The translations under genes and the position numbers were made by a program. This document shows, one piece after another, positions 1 through 5,762 of a stretch of 5,916 bases of DNA (the first letter of the stretch is position 1; each line of letters opens with the position of its first letter). The notes below the pieces were generated by a model. The model was not told the origin of the DNA and made no database searches. It saw only the letters and a list, made by a program, of their open reading frames with translations. Source of the DNA: CAG-791 sp963629395 (lineage in GTDB: Bacteria; Bacillota; Clostridia; Lachnospirales; Lachnospiraceae); the NCBI GenBank assembly GCA_963629395.1, contig CAVGIV010000103.1, positions 1 to 5,916 on the forward strand, written 5' to 3'.

Positions 1-48
1 AACCAACTGCATCCACTCCTCTGCGGAGTGGATGGTTCTGCGACTCAT
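1..48 (-). CDS. tnpA: IS66 accessory protein TnpA, N-terminal 16 codons
   Basis: The ATG at 48-46 opens a frame reading MSRRTIHSAEEWMQLV that runs off the left edge. I recognise this as the usual opening of the short TnpA (IS66 Orf1-like) accessory protein in clostridial IS66 elements, a helix-turn-helix type DNA-binding protein of roughly 100 residues that acts with TnpB and the TnpC transposase. A strong Shine-Dalgarno sequence (AGGAG at 60-56 on the minus strand, 7 nt from the ATG) supports the start. Codons 5-13 lie inside a perfect inverted repeat, and the ribosome binding site lies in one arm of a leader stem-loop. Only the N terminus is visible, so activity of the element cannot be judged. 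Confidence 0.8.
   Translation of the reverse strand, partial: MSRRTIHSAEEWMQLV
10..34. repeat. 10-bp perfect inverted repeat inside the tnpA start
   Basis: CATCCACTCC (10-19) and GGAGTGGATG (25-34) are exact reverse complements around a 5-nt loop (TCTGC). In tnpA mRNA this makes a GC-rich hairpin over codons 5-13. AACC (1-4) and GGTT (34-37) could extend it with an asymmetric bulge. Confidence 0.75.
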
Positions 49-53
49 GGCAA

Positions 54-111
54 CTCTCCTCTTGGTAATCGAGTGTAGTGAAATGTTACTGACTACCATT
101 ATGGAGGAGAG
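54..111 (-). promoter_or_regulatory. tnpA leader stem-loop that pairs with the ribosome binding site
   Basis: In minus-strand RNA, CUCUCCUC (111-104) is the exact complement of GAGGAGAG (61-54), the Shine-Dalgarno region of tnpA. Inside this 8-bp helix, GGUAGUC (97-91) pairs with GAUUACC (70-64) over 7 bp including one G-U pair. The two helices are separated by an internal loop (6 nt on one side, 2 nt on the other) and closed by an apical loop of 20 nt. A transcript that includes position 111 could therefore hide the ribosome binding site. The pairing is read directly from the sequence; the regulatory role is inferred by analogy with IS10 and IS50. Confidence 0.5.
98..103 (-). promoter_or_regulatory. 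possible -10 box of an internal tnpA promoter
   Basis: CATAAT on the minus strand (103-98) matches the TATAAT consensus at five of six bases. No convincing -35 box lies 16-18 bp upstream; the best hexamers match only about three of six bases. If it is used, transcription would begin near position 91 and the RNA would lack the 111-104 arm of the leader stem-loop. Confidence 0.25.
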
Positions 112-120
112 AACCACCGA

Positions 121-150
121 TTCACAGACACCCGGGGTTTAAGCACTTAC
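121..150 (-). repeat. IS66 terminal inverted repeat (one end only)
   Basis: The minus strand from 150 inward begins GTAAGTGCTTAAACCCCGGG. The GTAA start fits the ends of IS66-family elements. The inner limit of the repeat is a guess because the opposite end is not in the window. Confidence 0.6.
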
Positions 151-699
151 GTACCAGCCAGGAAGTCAAGACTGCCGCCATTGTCTTCTTGCCAAGCGTA
201 ATTTCCGTAAGTCGAAAGAAATAAAAAGACAAGCCAAGGCAAAGGATCATATTCATAATCCTCAGATCCGAGACTTCAAAAAAGGAAAGCAGCGGTTTCA
301 GAAACAGCAAATATCCATGCCAATATCTGCCGTACTCTCCTCTCCCGGATGCTCCTTCCGTATTATGCGATTCCAATACAGCTGCCTTGTCCGGATTGCC
401 CCCTTCATATACCGTGTACGGATTATTCATCGCATTCCGAACCGGATCATCCTCTCCGGAGAACATTGCCTCCAGAAGCATATATCCATCCGTCACATTG
501 TCCAGCTGTGTCATTTTATACTCAGCCGCCATTGCGGATAGCTGCCTTCATAATCGTATATATAATGTGACCGCCAGACATTGGCCTTGATCGGTGCTGT
601 CGGCAGACAATACAAGAGAATCATTACTCCCGCAGCTGTCAGAACTGACAGGATAAGGCACACTATAAGTTTAAATCCATATATGCAGTACCTTTTCAT
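151..699 (-). pseudogene. multi-pass membrane protein gene, frameshifted and cut by IS66
   Basis: The first 183 or so codons of a membrane protein gene remain. The ATG at 699-697 overlaps the stop of the glycosyltransferase gene by one base (TGATG), as in coupled operon genes, and GGGG lies just upstream. Codons 1-57 encode one hydrophobic segment (about residues 9-31, FKLIVCLILSVLTAAG), then an outside region ending YEGSYPQW. There the frame breaks: restoring one G in TGGCGG at 529-530 gives TGGGCGG and joins YPQW to AAEYKMTQ without a gap. The second part (532 down to 151) continues through NVTDGYMLLEAMFSGED and GRYWHGYLLFLKPLL to hydrophobic stretches (MNMILCLGLSFYFF and MAAVLTSWLV), where the IS66 end interrupts it. 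The product resembles uncharacterised membrane proteins of polysaccharide loci; a GT-C-type transferase is possible but unproven. The frameshift could be a sequencing error, but the IS break alone is disabling. Base composition is more AT-rich than the two genes upstream. Confidence 0.72.
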
Positions 700-1457
700 C
701 ACTTCCCCAGCACCATCTTTGCAATCTCAATCGCCGCGGCATCCAGTGTATACACCCCCGAATACCCGTTCCTTCTGTATATCTCACCCTTGGTCCGGAT
801 GCGCTTTTTCACCTCGGACCAGCGCTTCTCGTTGTTGCTGGCGCCGCCCATGGTGAAGTTCGCCAGGACCTCATTCACGCATTCGATGCGGAAGCCGTTT
901 CGGTGGATCCACAGCAGCATATCCAGATCGTCGAACACTGTCTCATTCCGGTAGAGCTTCTGCTCGTAGATCCGGCGGCTCGTGAACTGGGTGGGATGAT
1001 TCCATGTTTTGGACGACACGAATTTGGGATTGGACGCTTTTTTGACAAAGGTGTGACCCCCGTTGTGCATCCGGATATCGGCGTAGGCCATGTCATAGTG
1101 TGTGCGCTGATACAGCGCTTCCATCGTCTCCAGCGCGATGGGCTCATACCAGTCGTCGGAGTTGATGATGCCGATGAAATCACCCGTCGACTTGCGGATG
1201 CCCTTGTTCATGCCGTCGTAGATTCCGTGATCCGGCTCAGAGGCTATTGTATACCGAATCCCCCGCTCTGCAAACGCCCTCTCGTAGGAGCGGCAAATAT
1301 CGATGGTCGTATCTGTAGAGCCTCCGTCGATGATGTGGTACTCCAGCGGCGGCAGGGTCTGGTGCAGGACCGATTCAATGGTTCTGGCGATGGTGGCCTC
1401 GCCCTGGTAGACCGGGGTTACAATGCTGAATGTAATTTTATTTTCTTCCAGAATCAT
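699..1457 (-). CDS. family 2 glycosyltransferase (WcaE-like)
   Basis: The 252-residue protein is a GT-A fold, GT2-family glycosyltransferase, expected on the cytosolic face of the membrane to transfer a sugar from a nucleotide donor to the lipid-linked glycan. Visible motifs are FSIVTPVYQG (10-19) opening the nucleotide-binding fold, IDGGSTDTT (43-51), SEPDHGIYDGMNKGI (73-87) as in WcaE-like enzymes, the metal-binding acidic motif NSDDW (99-103), NHPTQF (153-158), and an acidic patch FDDLDMLLW (175-183) where the catalytic base of GT2 enzymes usually lies. There is no membrane segment, and the length is normal for the subgroup. The start is set by AAGGAG at 1467-1462, 4 nt from the ATG, and by a 4-base ATGA overlap with the sugar-phosphate transferase upstream. 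Donor and acceptor sugars cannot be told from sequence. Confidence 0.9.
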   Translation of the reverse strand: MILEENKITFSIVTPVYQGEATIARTIESVLHQTLPPLEYHIIDGGSTDTTIDICRSYERAFAERGIRYTIASEPDHGIYDGMNKGIRKSTGDFIGIINSDDWYEPIALETMEALYQRTHYDMAYADIRMHNGGHTFVKKASNPKFVSSKTWNHPTQFTSRRIYEQKLYRNETVFDDLDMLLWIHRNGFRIECVNEVLANFTMGGASNNEKRWSEVKKRIRTKGEIYRRNGYSGVYTLDAAAIEIAKMVLGK

Positions 1458-2833
1458 CTGTCTCCTTGCATCTGTCTGGCCTGCTCCTCCGAGAACCCCT
1501 CGGTGCTCTCCTTGAGCAGCAGGATCTTCATGGTCTCGAAGATGATCTGCAAATCCAGCAGGATGCTAAAGCTCGTGATGTAGATCATATCGAATTTCAG
1601 CTTGTCCAGTGCGGTCGTGTTGTACTTGCCGTATACCTGCGCCATGCCGGTAAGGCCGGCCTTGACCTTGGTGCGGAAGGTGAATTCCGGGATGTCTGCC
1701 GTATACTTCTCCACGTGCTCGACGCGCTCGGGCCGGGGACCCACGATGGACATGTCCCCGCGGATGATGTTCACGAGCTGCGGCAGCTCATCGACGCGGC
1801 AGGCACGGATGACGCGGCCGACCTTGGTAATCCGGTCGTCCTTCTCTCCCGCAGGATGGGGCTTGCCGTCCTTCTCCGCATCCTCGATCATGGAGCGGAA
1901 CTTCAGGATGGAGAAGCGCTTTCCGCCGATGGTGCAGCGCTCCTGGCGGTAGAATACCGCGCCGCCGTCCTCAAGCTTAATAGCCGCTGCTGTCACAGCG
2001 AAGATAGGGCTCAGCACCACCAGAGCCAGCAGGCTTAAGACTACGTCGAACGCCCGCTTGATACCGTACTGGAGCCCGGAGATGCCGCGGTTCCGCGACA
2101 GGAAGAGCGGCGTATCAAAGAGGTTTAATTCCTCCGAGTTCTTGACGATGACGTCTGAGAGCTTCGGTACGAAGTATACGCGCTTATCCATGTCAAAGCA
2201 GAGCTTGAGCATCCGGTTCTTATCCGCAGACGGCAGGTCGTTGATCAGTACCGCATCGCAGTATTGGACGGCTGCGCGGATATTTTGCACCGGTTCCTTA
2301 TAATGCAGAACCTTCGCCACGTGGTACTTGTACGGGACGCCGTTGAGCTTCTCCAGGAGGTGGTCGGGGTAGTCGCCCACGATCTCAAGGACTGTCAGCG
2401 GCGGGAAGAGCCGCCGGTAGCAGTTGATCATCGGAATGACAAGGAAGCTGTTGATCACGGCCTGCATGAGGAACATCACGGCGTAGAGCAGGGTGAATTC
2501 ATGCAGGAAGCGGAACTGTCCGGTGATGGCGAGCGAGAGGAAGACCTCGATGACGTCCGTAACGAGGAGCGTCAGGACCTGGGAGGCCATAACGCTAGCC
2601 TTGCGCTCTACGCCGATCTTGAAAGCGTGCAGCCAGCGGCCCACGACGCAGAACACCGCGATGTACAGTAGGACCGACATCGCAAGATTGCCAAGGCCCA
2701 GAAGATGTCCGGTCTGGTTGTTCACCTCAACGAAGTCGTACCAGGACGCCAGAAACAAGGCTGCGGCGATCCCAGTCAGGATCGCTCCGCAGCCAAAGCG
2801 GTATATGTACTTGCCCTGTAGTTGGTTTCTCAT
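1454..2833 (-). CDS. polyprenyl-phosphate sugar-1-phosphate transferase (WbaP/WcaJ type)
   Basis: The 459-residue membrane enzyme fits the exopolysaccharide polyprenyl glycosylphosphotransferase family (TIGR03025; bacterial sugar transferase domain PF02397). It transfers a sugar 1-phosphate from a nucleotide sugar to undecaprenyl phosphate, the committed first step of repeat-unit assembly. The N-terminal half has four clear hydrophobic segments (about 14-31, 47-65, 83-104, 113-137) and a CoA-binding-like cytosolic part (about 148-235). The catalytic half starts at KRAFDVVLSLLALVVLSPIF (259-278, the membrane hairpin), followed by the KFRSM motif (311-315), the Asp-Glu catalytic pair in DELPQL (348-353), and GDMSIVGPRPE (359-369). 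Length and C terminus (KESTEGF) look complete. The start is odd: the ATG lies 3 nt after the stop of the Rpn gene in the same frame, with no clear Shine-Dalgarno sequence, so reinitiation after the Rpn gene is likely. The sugar, glucose or galactose in many relatives, is not decided by the sequence. Confidence 0.92.
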   Translation of the reverse strand: MRNQLQGKYIYRFGCGAILTGIAAALFLASWYDFVEVNNQTGHLLGLGNLAMSVLLYIAVFCVVGRWLHAFKIGVERKASVMASQVLTLLVTDVIEVFLSLAITGQFRFLHEFTLLYAVMFLMQAVINSFLVIPMINCYRRLFPPLTVLEIVGDYPDHLLEKLNGVPYKYHVAKVLHYKEPVQNIRAAVQYCDAVLINDLPSADKNRMLKLCFDMDKRVYFVPKLSDVIVKNSEELNLFDTPLFLSRNRGISGLQYGIKRAFDVVLSLLALVVLSPIFAVTAAAIKLEDGGAVFYRQERCTIGGKRFSILKFRSMIEDAEKDGKPHPAGEKDDRITKVGRVIRACRVDELPQLVNIIRGDMSIVGPRPERVEHVEKYTADIPEFTFRTKVKAGLTGMAQVYGKYNTTALDKLKFDMIYITSFSILLDLQIIFETMKILLLKESTEGFSEEQARQMQGDR

Positions 2834-2836
2834 CCG

Positions 2837-3733
2837 TTATGCTTTCGCCATTTGCTGAATCAGCGCCTGGATCTGGTCAACAGGCTTATCCAACTTCTGA
2901 GCGATCTGGTCGGCAGAGTAATGCATTTCTGTATAGTAGATTTGTGTCATGCCTTCCAGTTTGCCAAGCGCAATTCCTTCCTGTTTTCCTTTAATCAATC
3001 CCTTTTCTATTCCTCTATTCTCTACCCGATCCAATATTTCACACATATTAACCCCTTTCTCGTTCGGTAAGTCCGAAACGACCTCTTCAAACCTTCTGTC
3101 ACCCGTCAGTACGGACATCAGCTTCAGTGTTTCATCCACATGCCTTACAATATCCGGGCCTGGATGATAATCATGAGTCATTCTCTTCTGCACAAAGTAA
3201 TCCGCCACGTACCGAAAATCACTTTTAAACATACTTACCTGTTCCGGCGTCAGATAGGAAATCTCGAACAGATTTTTCATCTCATAATCACTGACATATG
3301 CGCGGAATCGTTCCGGAATGACCAAATGATCCGTCAGATGTTGACTATAGGGCCAGCGCTCTGTTCCAAAGTACAGAACCATTGTGATCACCGGATGAAG
3401 ATGGATGTGATCCGATCCCTTCTTCAGAAGCTGTGCCCGATACGACTGGCCGTCGTATCCGATTTGCCGGATCGGCATGTACCGCTCCGCTGCTGTCTGG
3501 TGCTCAAAGCCAAACAGCGCGATCGTTGCATTGCTGTCCTTCAGCCTTTTTGCTACATCTCTTTCCTGTTCGTGTACTCTCCCGTCTGCTTTGTACTGGC
3601 TGCGATCCTTCACCGTTTCCAGATCGTCCGGATTCACGACCTGTTCCCCGTCAAAGAGCAGAACATTCACAATGTCCGCAAAAACATCGTTGTAGTCCGC
3701 CAGCACCTTTTCCAAAATATCTTTCTCTGCCAT
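2837..3733 (-). CDS. Rpn-family PD-(D/E)XK nuclease / putative transposase
   Basis: The 298-residue protein matches the Rpn (recombination-promoting nuclease) family, common in Clostridia. Recognisable features are the opening YNDVFADIVNVLLFDGEQVV (14-33), YKADGRVHEQERDVAK (47-62) with the likely catalytic Asp59, and IALFGFEHQT (71-80), whose Glu77-x-Gln79 fits the variant ExQ site of PD-(D/E)XK_2 members. The tail has glycine-spaced helical repeats (NRGIEKGLIKGKQEGIALGK, 239-258) and a helical end, as in relatives. Characterised Rpn proteins cut DNA and raise RecA-independent recombination. I chose the ATG at 3733 because AAGGAGG (3746-3740) lies 6 nt upstream and MAEKD is the family start; an ATG at 3808 would add 25 unrelated residues. 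The gene has its own promoter and looks more AT-rich than its neighbours, which suggests later arrival between two glycan genes. Confidence 0.87.
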   Translation of the reverse strand: MAEKDILEKVLADYNDVFADIVNVLLFDGEQVVNPDDLETVKDRSQYKADGRVHEQERDVAKRLKDSNATIALFGFEHQTAAERYMPIRQIGYDGQSYRAQLLKKGSDHIHLHPVITMVLYFGTERWPYSQHLTDHLVIPERFRAYVSDYEMKNLFEISYLTPEQVSMFKSDFRYVADYFVQKRMTHDYHPGPDIVRHVDETLKLMSVLTGDRRFEEVVSDLPNEKGVNMCEILDRVENRGIEKGLIKGKQEGIALGKLEGMTQIYYTEMHYSADQIAQKLDKPVDQIQALIQQMAKA

Positions 3734-3739
3734 TAGCTT

Positions 3740-3746
3740 CCTCCTT
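3740..3746 (-). promoter_or_regulatory. ribosome binding site of the Rpn gene
   Basis: AAGGAGG on the minus strand, 6 nt before the ATG at 3733, is a near-perfect Shine-Dalgarno sequence. It fixes the start against the in-frame ATG at 3808, which lies within the promoter. Confidence 0.85.
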
Positions 3747-3779
3747 GCAGAATGATGGCAGGGGTCCCGTCCCAAAGGC

Positions 3780-3808
3780 ATTATAGCAGAATAGCACTGG
3801 CTTGGCAC
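3780..3808 (-). promoter_or_regulatory. sigma-70-type promoter for the Rpn gene
   Basis: On the minus strand GTGCCA (3808-3803) is a four-of-six match to TTGACA. It is followed by a 17-bp spacer and a perfect TATAAT (3785-3780) preceded by an extended -10 TG (TGCTATAAT). The predicted start point is near 3773, giving a leader of about 40 nt to the Rpn ATG. It could also drive the sugar-phosphate transferase and glycosyltransferase genes downstream, because no terminator is seen between them. Confidence 0.7.
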
Positions 3809-3867
3809 TCATTGAATGCCGGATTGCGGTACAATCGCCCGGTTCCGTCGCTGACCGGCGCGGAACC
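3804..3867. repeat. three tandem stem-loops between the MBOAT and Rpn genes
   Basis: On the minus strand the spacer holds GGTTCCG/CGGAACC (3867-3861 with 3847-3841), which extends inward by CGC/GCG past a bulged A. It is followed by GATTG/CAATC (3836-3832 with 3826-3822), then GGCATTC/GAGTGCC (3820-3814 with 3810-3804), 7 bp including one G-U. None is followed by a T run, so a classical intrinsic terminator is not supported. The last one overlaps the -35 box of the Rpn promoter. Confidence 0.5.
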
Positions 3868-3891
3868 CTTAACGGTCTTGATCCTGACTGC

Positions 3892-5694
3892 TTAGAAATT
3901 CGCGTACACGAACTTCACGGGATTGTACCCGGGTCCGTAGATGCCCAGGAGGAGGATTGCGCAGATACAGGCAAGGAGCAGCACCCACTCCTTCACAAAG
4001 GTGCCGCGGTCGATCCTCTCGCGCAGGCGCACGCCGTCACCGCCCAGGTGCACATCGTGCCGCTCGTGGTAGATATCCGCGAGCAGCATCACGCCCGCCA
4101 TACCCGCGACGATCATCAGACTCCAGCTGTTGAAGTTCTGGTACGTGCTGTTGATCTCATGGTAAAAGGCCACAGGGCTCCACTGCACGTTCGTTGCCAT
4201 CCGCTTCAGCATTCCCATCGCCGCCGGGAAGCTCTGTGCCACATCGAAAACATATCCGACGAATACCAGCACGAACGTCCGCAGGATCTGGAACAGCCTG
4301 TAGAGCCGCGCACCCCATCTGCGTCCGCACAGCGCCGTGATACCGCAGGCGTTTCTCCACGCGGGGAACAGCGGCTCCAGCAGCATGGATGCAAAGATGA
4401 TAAGGCCGTTCCAGAGGCCGAAGGCGACGTACCGCCCGCCTGCGCCGTGCCAGATGCCGACCACGAGGAACACCACAATGCAGGAGAGACTGGCCGGCAG
4501 GACCTTGGATGCATGGCGTCCAAAGTCCGTACGCCCGAAGCGCGTCCTCCCCAGCTTCTTGCCGGTGGCGGCAAAGAGCGGCGTCAGTGCCAGCGGATAG
4601 AAAATATACTTCTTCATCCAGGCGCCCAGCGTGATGTGCCAGCGGCGCCAGTAATCGTTGATCGAGGTCGCCAGATACGGCTGGCGGAAGTTCTCCGGAA
4701 GGCGGATCCCCAGAATCTCGGCAATCCCCCTGGAAATATCGATGCCGCCCGCAAAATCCGCATAGAGCTGCAGCGCATACAGAAGGACCGCCAGCACCGC
4801 CATGGAGCCGGAGTACTTCTGATAGTCGTCTGTCACGAGGTAGATGTCATTCACAATCCGGTCGGCGAGGACCATCTTGCGCAGGTACCCCCACAGGATC
4901 AGCTCGATACCGTGCTTGCACCGGCTCCAGTCTGGGCGATGCCGGGCGAAAAGGTCGTCAGCCACCGGATCCCAGAAGCCGATGGGACCCTGAATGATCT
5001 GCGGGAAGAAGCTGATAAAGAGCGCCGTCTTGAGGAAGCTCTTCTCCGCCTTCACGTTCCCGTTGTACACGTCGATGAGGTACCCTGCCGCCTGAAAGGT
5101 GTAGAAGGAAATGCCCACCGGCACCAGGAGGGACAATGTCCGCTGCCCGCTTGTCACCGCACTCACAAGGCCAGGCACGTATTTAAAGAAGGCCAGGATT
5201 CCGAAGCTCATGACGAGCACGCTCCAGAGCACAATGCGCTTACGGCGCAGGAACCGGGCGCGGATGCGCTTTTTCTCCTCGCGCTCCTGCGCCTTCACCA
5301 TCTTCCCGCCGGCCGCCACAGTGTCTGCGTTTTCCCCGCCTGCTGCCGCATCGTCTGCAGTGCCCGCATCCGCAGAGAGAATCCTGCCTGCTGCACAGGC
5401 TCCACTCTTCTCTCTTCCTGAATTCTTCGGATTTGAGCTCTTCAAACCTGCCAGCGCCCTCTTCTGCTCCTCACCAAGGTGCTGCAGGATCCGCGCTCCC
5501 AGGTAGATGGCAAGGCTCGTCCACAGAATGAGCAAAAGGTACGCGCCGCCGCAGAGCCAATAGAAAAGCCAGCTGGCCGCCAGGAGCACCAGCCACTGAT
5601 GCTCCCCCTTTCTCCGGAAGATCACCGGATACAGAAAATATGCAAGCACCGTTCCTGTCACAAAAAGCAGAAACCGAAACGAAACATAACTCAT
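3892..5694 (-). CDS. MBOAT-family membrane O-acyltransferase (AlgI/DltB-like)
   Basis: The 600-residue polytopic membrane protein belongs to the MBOAT family, which passes an acyl group across the membrane to a glycan or teichoic acid. Visible signatures are VPVGISFYTFQAAGYLIDVY (191-210), FFPQIIQGPI (229-238), YADFAGGIDISRGIAEILGI (311-330), ENFRQPY (334-340), SINDYWRRWHITLGAWMKKY (344-363) and GIWHGA (413-418) with the conserved catalytic His416. Hydrophobic segments run from the N terminus (about 5-24, 32-60) to the C terminus (about 570-586). Between residues 83 and 145 lies an Ala/Gly/Asp-rich, then strongly charged, cytosolic loop that looks longer than usual. I chose the ATG at 5694 (MSYVSFRFLLF, a typical family start) because GGGAGG at 5704-5699 precedes it by 4 nt and it overlaps a small ORF by ATGA; the ATG at 5724 would add ten residues. 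In this locus it probably acylates the surface polysaccharide; the acyl group and acceptor are unknown. Confidence 0.9.
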   Translation of the reverse strand: MSYVSFRFLLFVTGTVLAYFLYPVIFRRKGEHQWLVLLAASWLFYWLCGGAYLLLILWTSLAIYLGARILQHLGEEQKRALAGLKSSNPKNSGREKSGACAAGRILSADAGTADDAAAGGENADTVAAGGKMVKAQEREEKKRIRARFLRRKRIVLWSVLVMSFGILAFFKYVPGLVSAVTSGQRTLSLLVPVGISFYTFQAAGYLIDVYNGNVKAEKSFLKTALFISFFPQIIQGPIGFWDPVADDLFARHRPDWSRCKHGIELILWGYLRKMVLADRIVNDIYLVTDDYQKYSGSMAVLAVLLYALQLYADFAGGIDISRGIAEILGIRLPENFRQPYLATSINDYWRRWHITLGAWMKKYIFYPLALTPLFAATGKKLGRTRFGRTDFGRHASKVLPASLSCIVVFLVVGIWHGAGGRYVAFGLWNGLIIFASMLLEPLFPAWRNACGITALCGRRWGARLYRLFQILRTFVLVFVGYVFDVAQSFPAAMGMLKRMATNVQWSPVAFYHEINSTYQNFNSWSLMIVAGMAGVMLLADIYHERHDVHLGGDGVRLRERIDRGTFVKEWVLLLACICAILLLGIYGPGYNPVKFVYANF

Positions 5695-5762
5695 GATGCC
5701 TCCCGGGCAGTCTTGCCCGACCATTCTACGCCTCGCGAGGAATTCTCTCCTTTATAAGCCAT
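5691..5762 (-). CDS. possible 23-codon small ORF coupled to the MBOAT gene
   Basis: The ATG at 5762 begins MAYKGENSSRGVEW and ends after KTAREAS at a TGA whose bases overlap the MBOAT start (ATGA, 5694-5691). A purine-rich ribosome binding site, GAGGGG at 5774-5769, lies 6 nt upstream and directly abuts the stop codon of the preceding gene. The peptide is hydrophilic, with no signal peptide or membrane segment, and I recognise no family. It may be a leader peptide that couples translation, a small protein, or chance. The overlap and spacing are the only evidence. Confidence 0.4.
   Translation of the reverse strand: MAYKGENSSRGVEWSGKTAREAS
5699..5704 (-). promoter_or_regulatory. ribosome binding site of the MBOAT gene
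   Basis: GGGAGG on the minus strand, 4 nt before the ATG at 5694, decides this start over the upstream ATG at 5724. The spacing is short, and the site abuts a hairpin at 5704-5719. Confidence 0.6.
5704..5719 (-). repeat. hairpin abutting the MBOAT ribosome binding site
   Basis: On the minus strand CGGGCA (5719-5714) and TGCCCG (5709-5704) are exact reverse complements around a 4-nt AGAC loop. The right arm ends on the first base of GGGAGG, the ribosome binding site. It lies inside the small ORF, so ribosomes translating that ORF would unfold it. Confidence 0.55.

Larger units (their letters stand above)
1..150 (-). mobile_element. IS66-family insertion sequence, tnpA-proximal end (partial)
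   Basis: The segment carries the end of an insertion sequence that continues beyond the left edge of the window. Read on the minus strand it begins GTAAGTGCTT at position 150, matching the GTAA start typical of IS66-family terminal inverted repeats, followed by a leader of about 100 bp and an ORF that starts like the small TnpA accessory protein of clostridial IS66 elements. The outer boundary is supported by an interrupted host reading frame, which runs up to base 151. IS66 elements usually make an 8-bp target duplication; the candidate copy on this side is 151-158 (GTACCAGC), and its partner is outside the window. The family name rests on the protein start and the terminus, not on a transposase, which is not visible. 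Confidence 0.82.

Noticed and set aside
317..590. Plus-strand frames of 67-74 codons between 317 and 590
   Set aside because: They overlap the readable minus-strand membrane-protein pseudogene and have no ribosome binding site or recognisable content.
903..2038. Plus-strand open frames of 226 and 190 codons (903-1583 and 1466-2038)
   Set aside because: Both are antisense to the glycosyltransferase and sugar-phosphate transferase genes, which have full motif sets; no motif is seen on the plus strand.
3734..3808. Longer Rpn gene starting at 3808
   Set aside because: The extra 25 residues do not look like the family, would be encoded across the -10 box and ribosome binding site, and the ATG at 3733 has an excellent AAGGAGG.
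3841..3867. Intrinsic terminator after the MBOAT gene
   Set aside because: The stem is good, but no T run follows on either strand.
3802..5421. A 539-codon plus-strand open frame
   Set aside because: It lies antisense to the MBOAT gene, whose motifs are clear. Its translation is rich in His, Arg, Gln and Pro with no family signature, as expected for the shadow of a GC-rich gene.
5695..5724. MBOAT start at 5724
   Set aside because: The added MVGQDCPGGI is not membrane-like, and the ATG at 5694 has the typical MSYVSFRF start, a ribosome binding site and an ATGA overlap.
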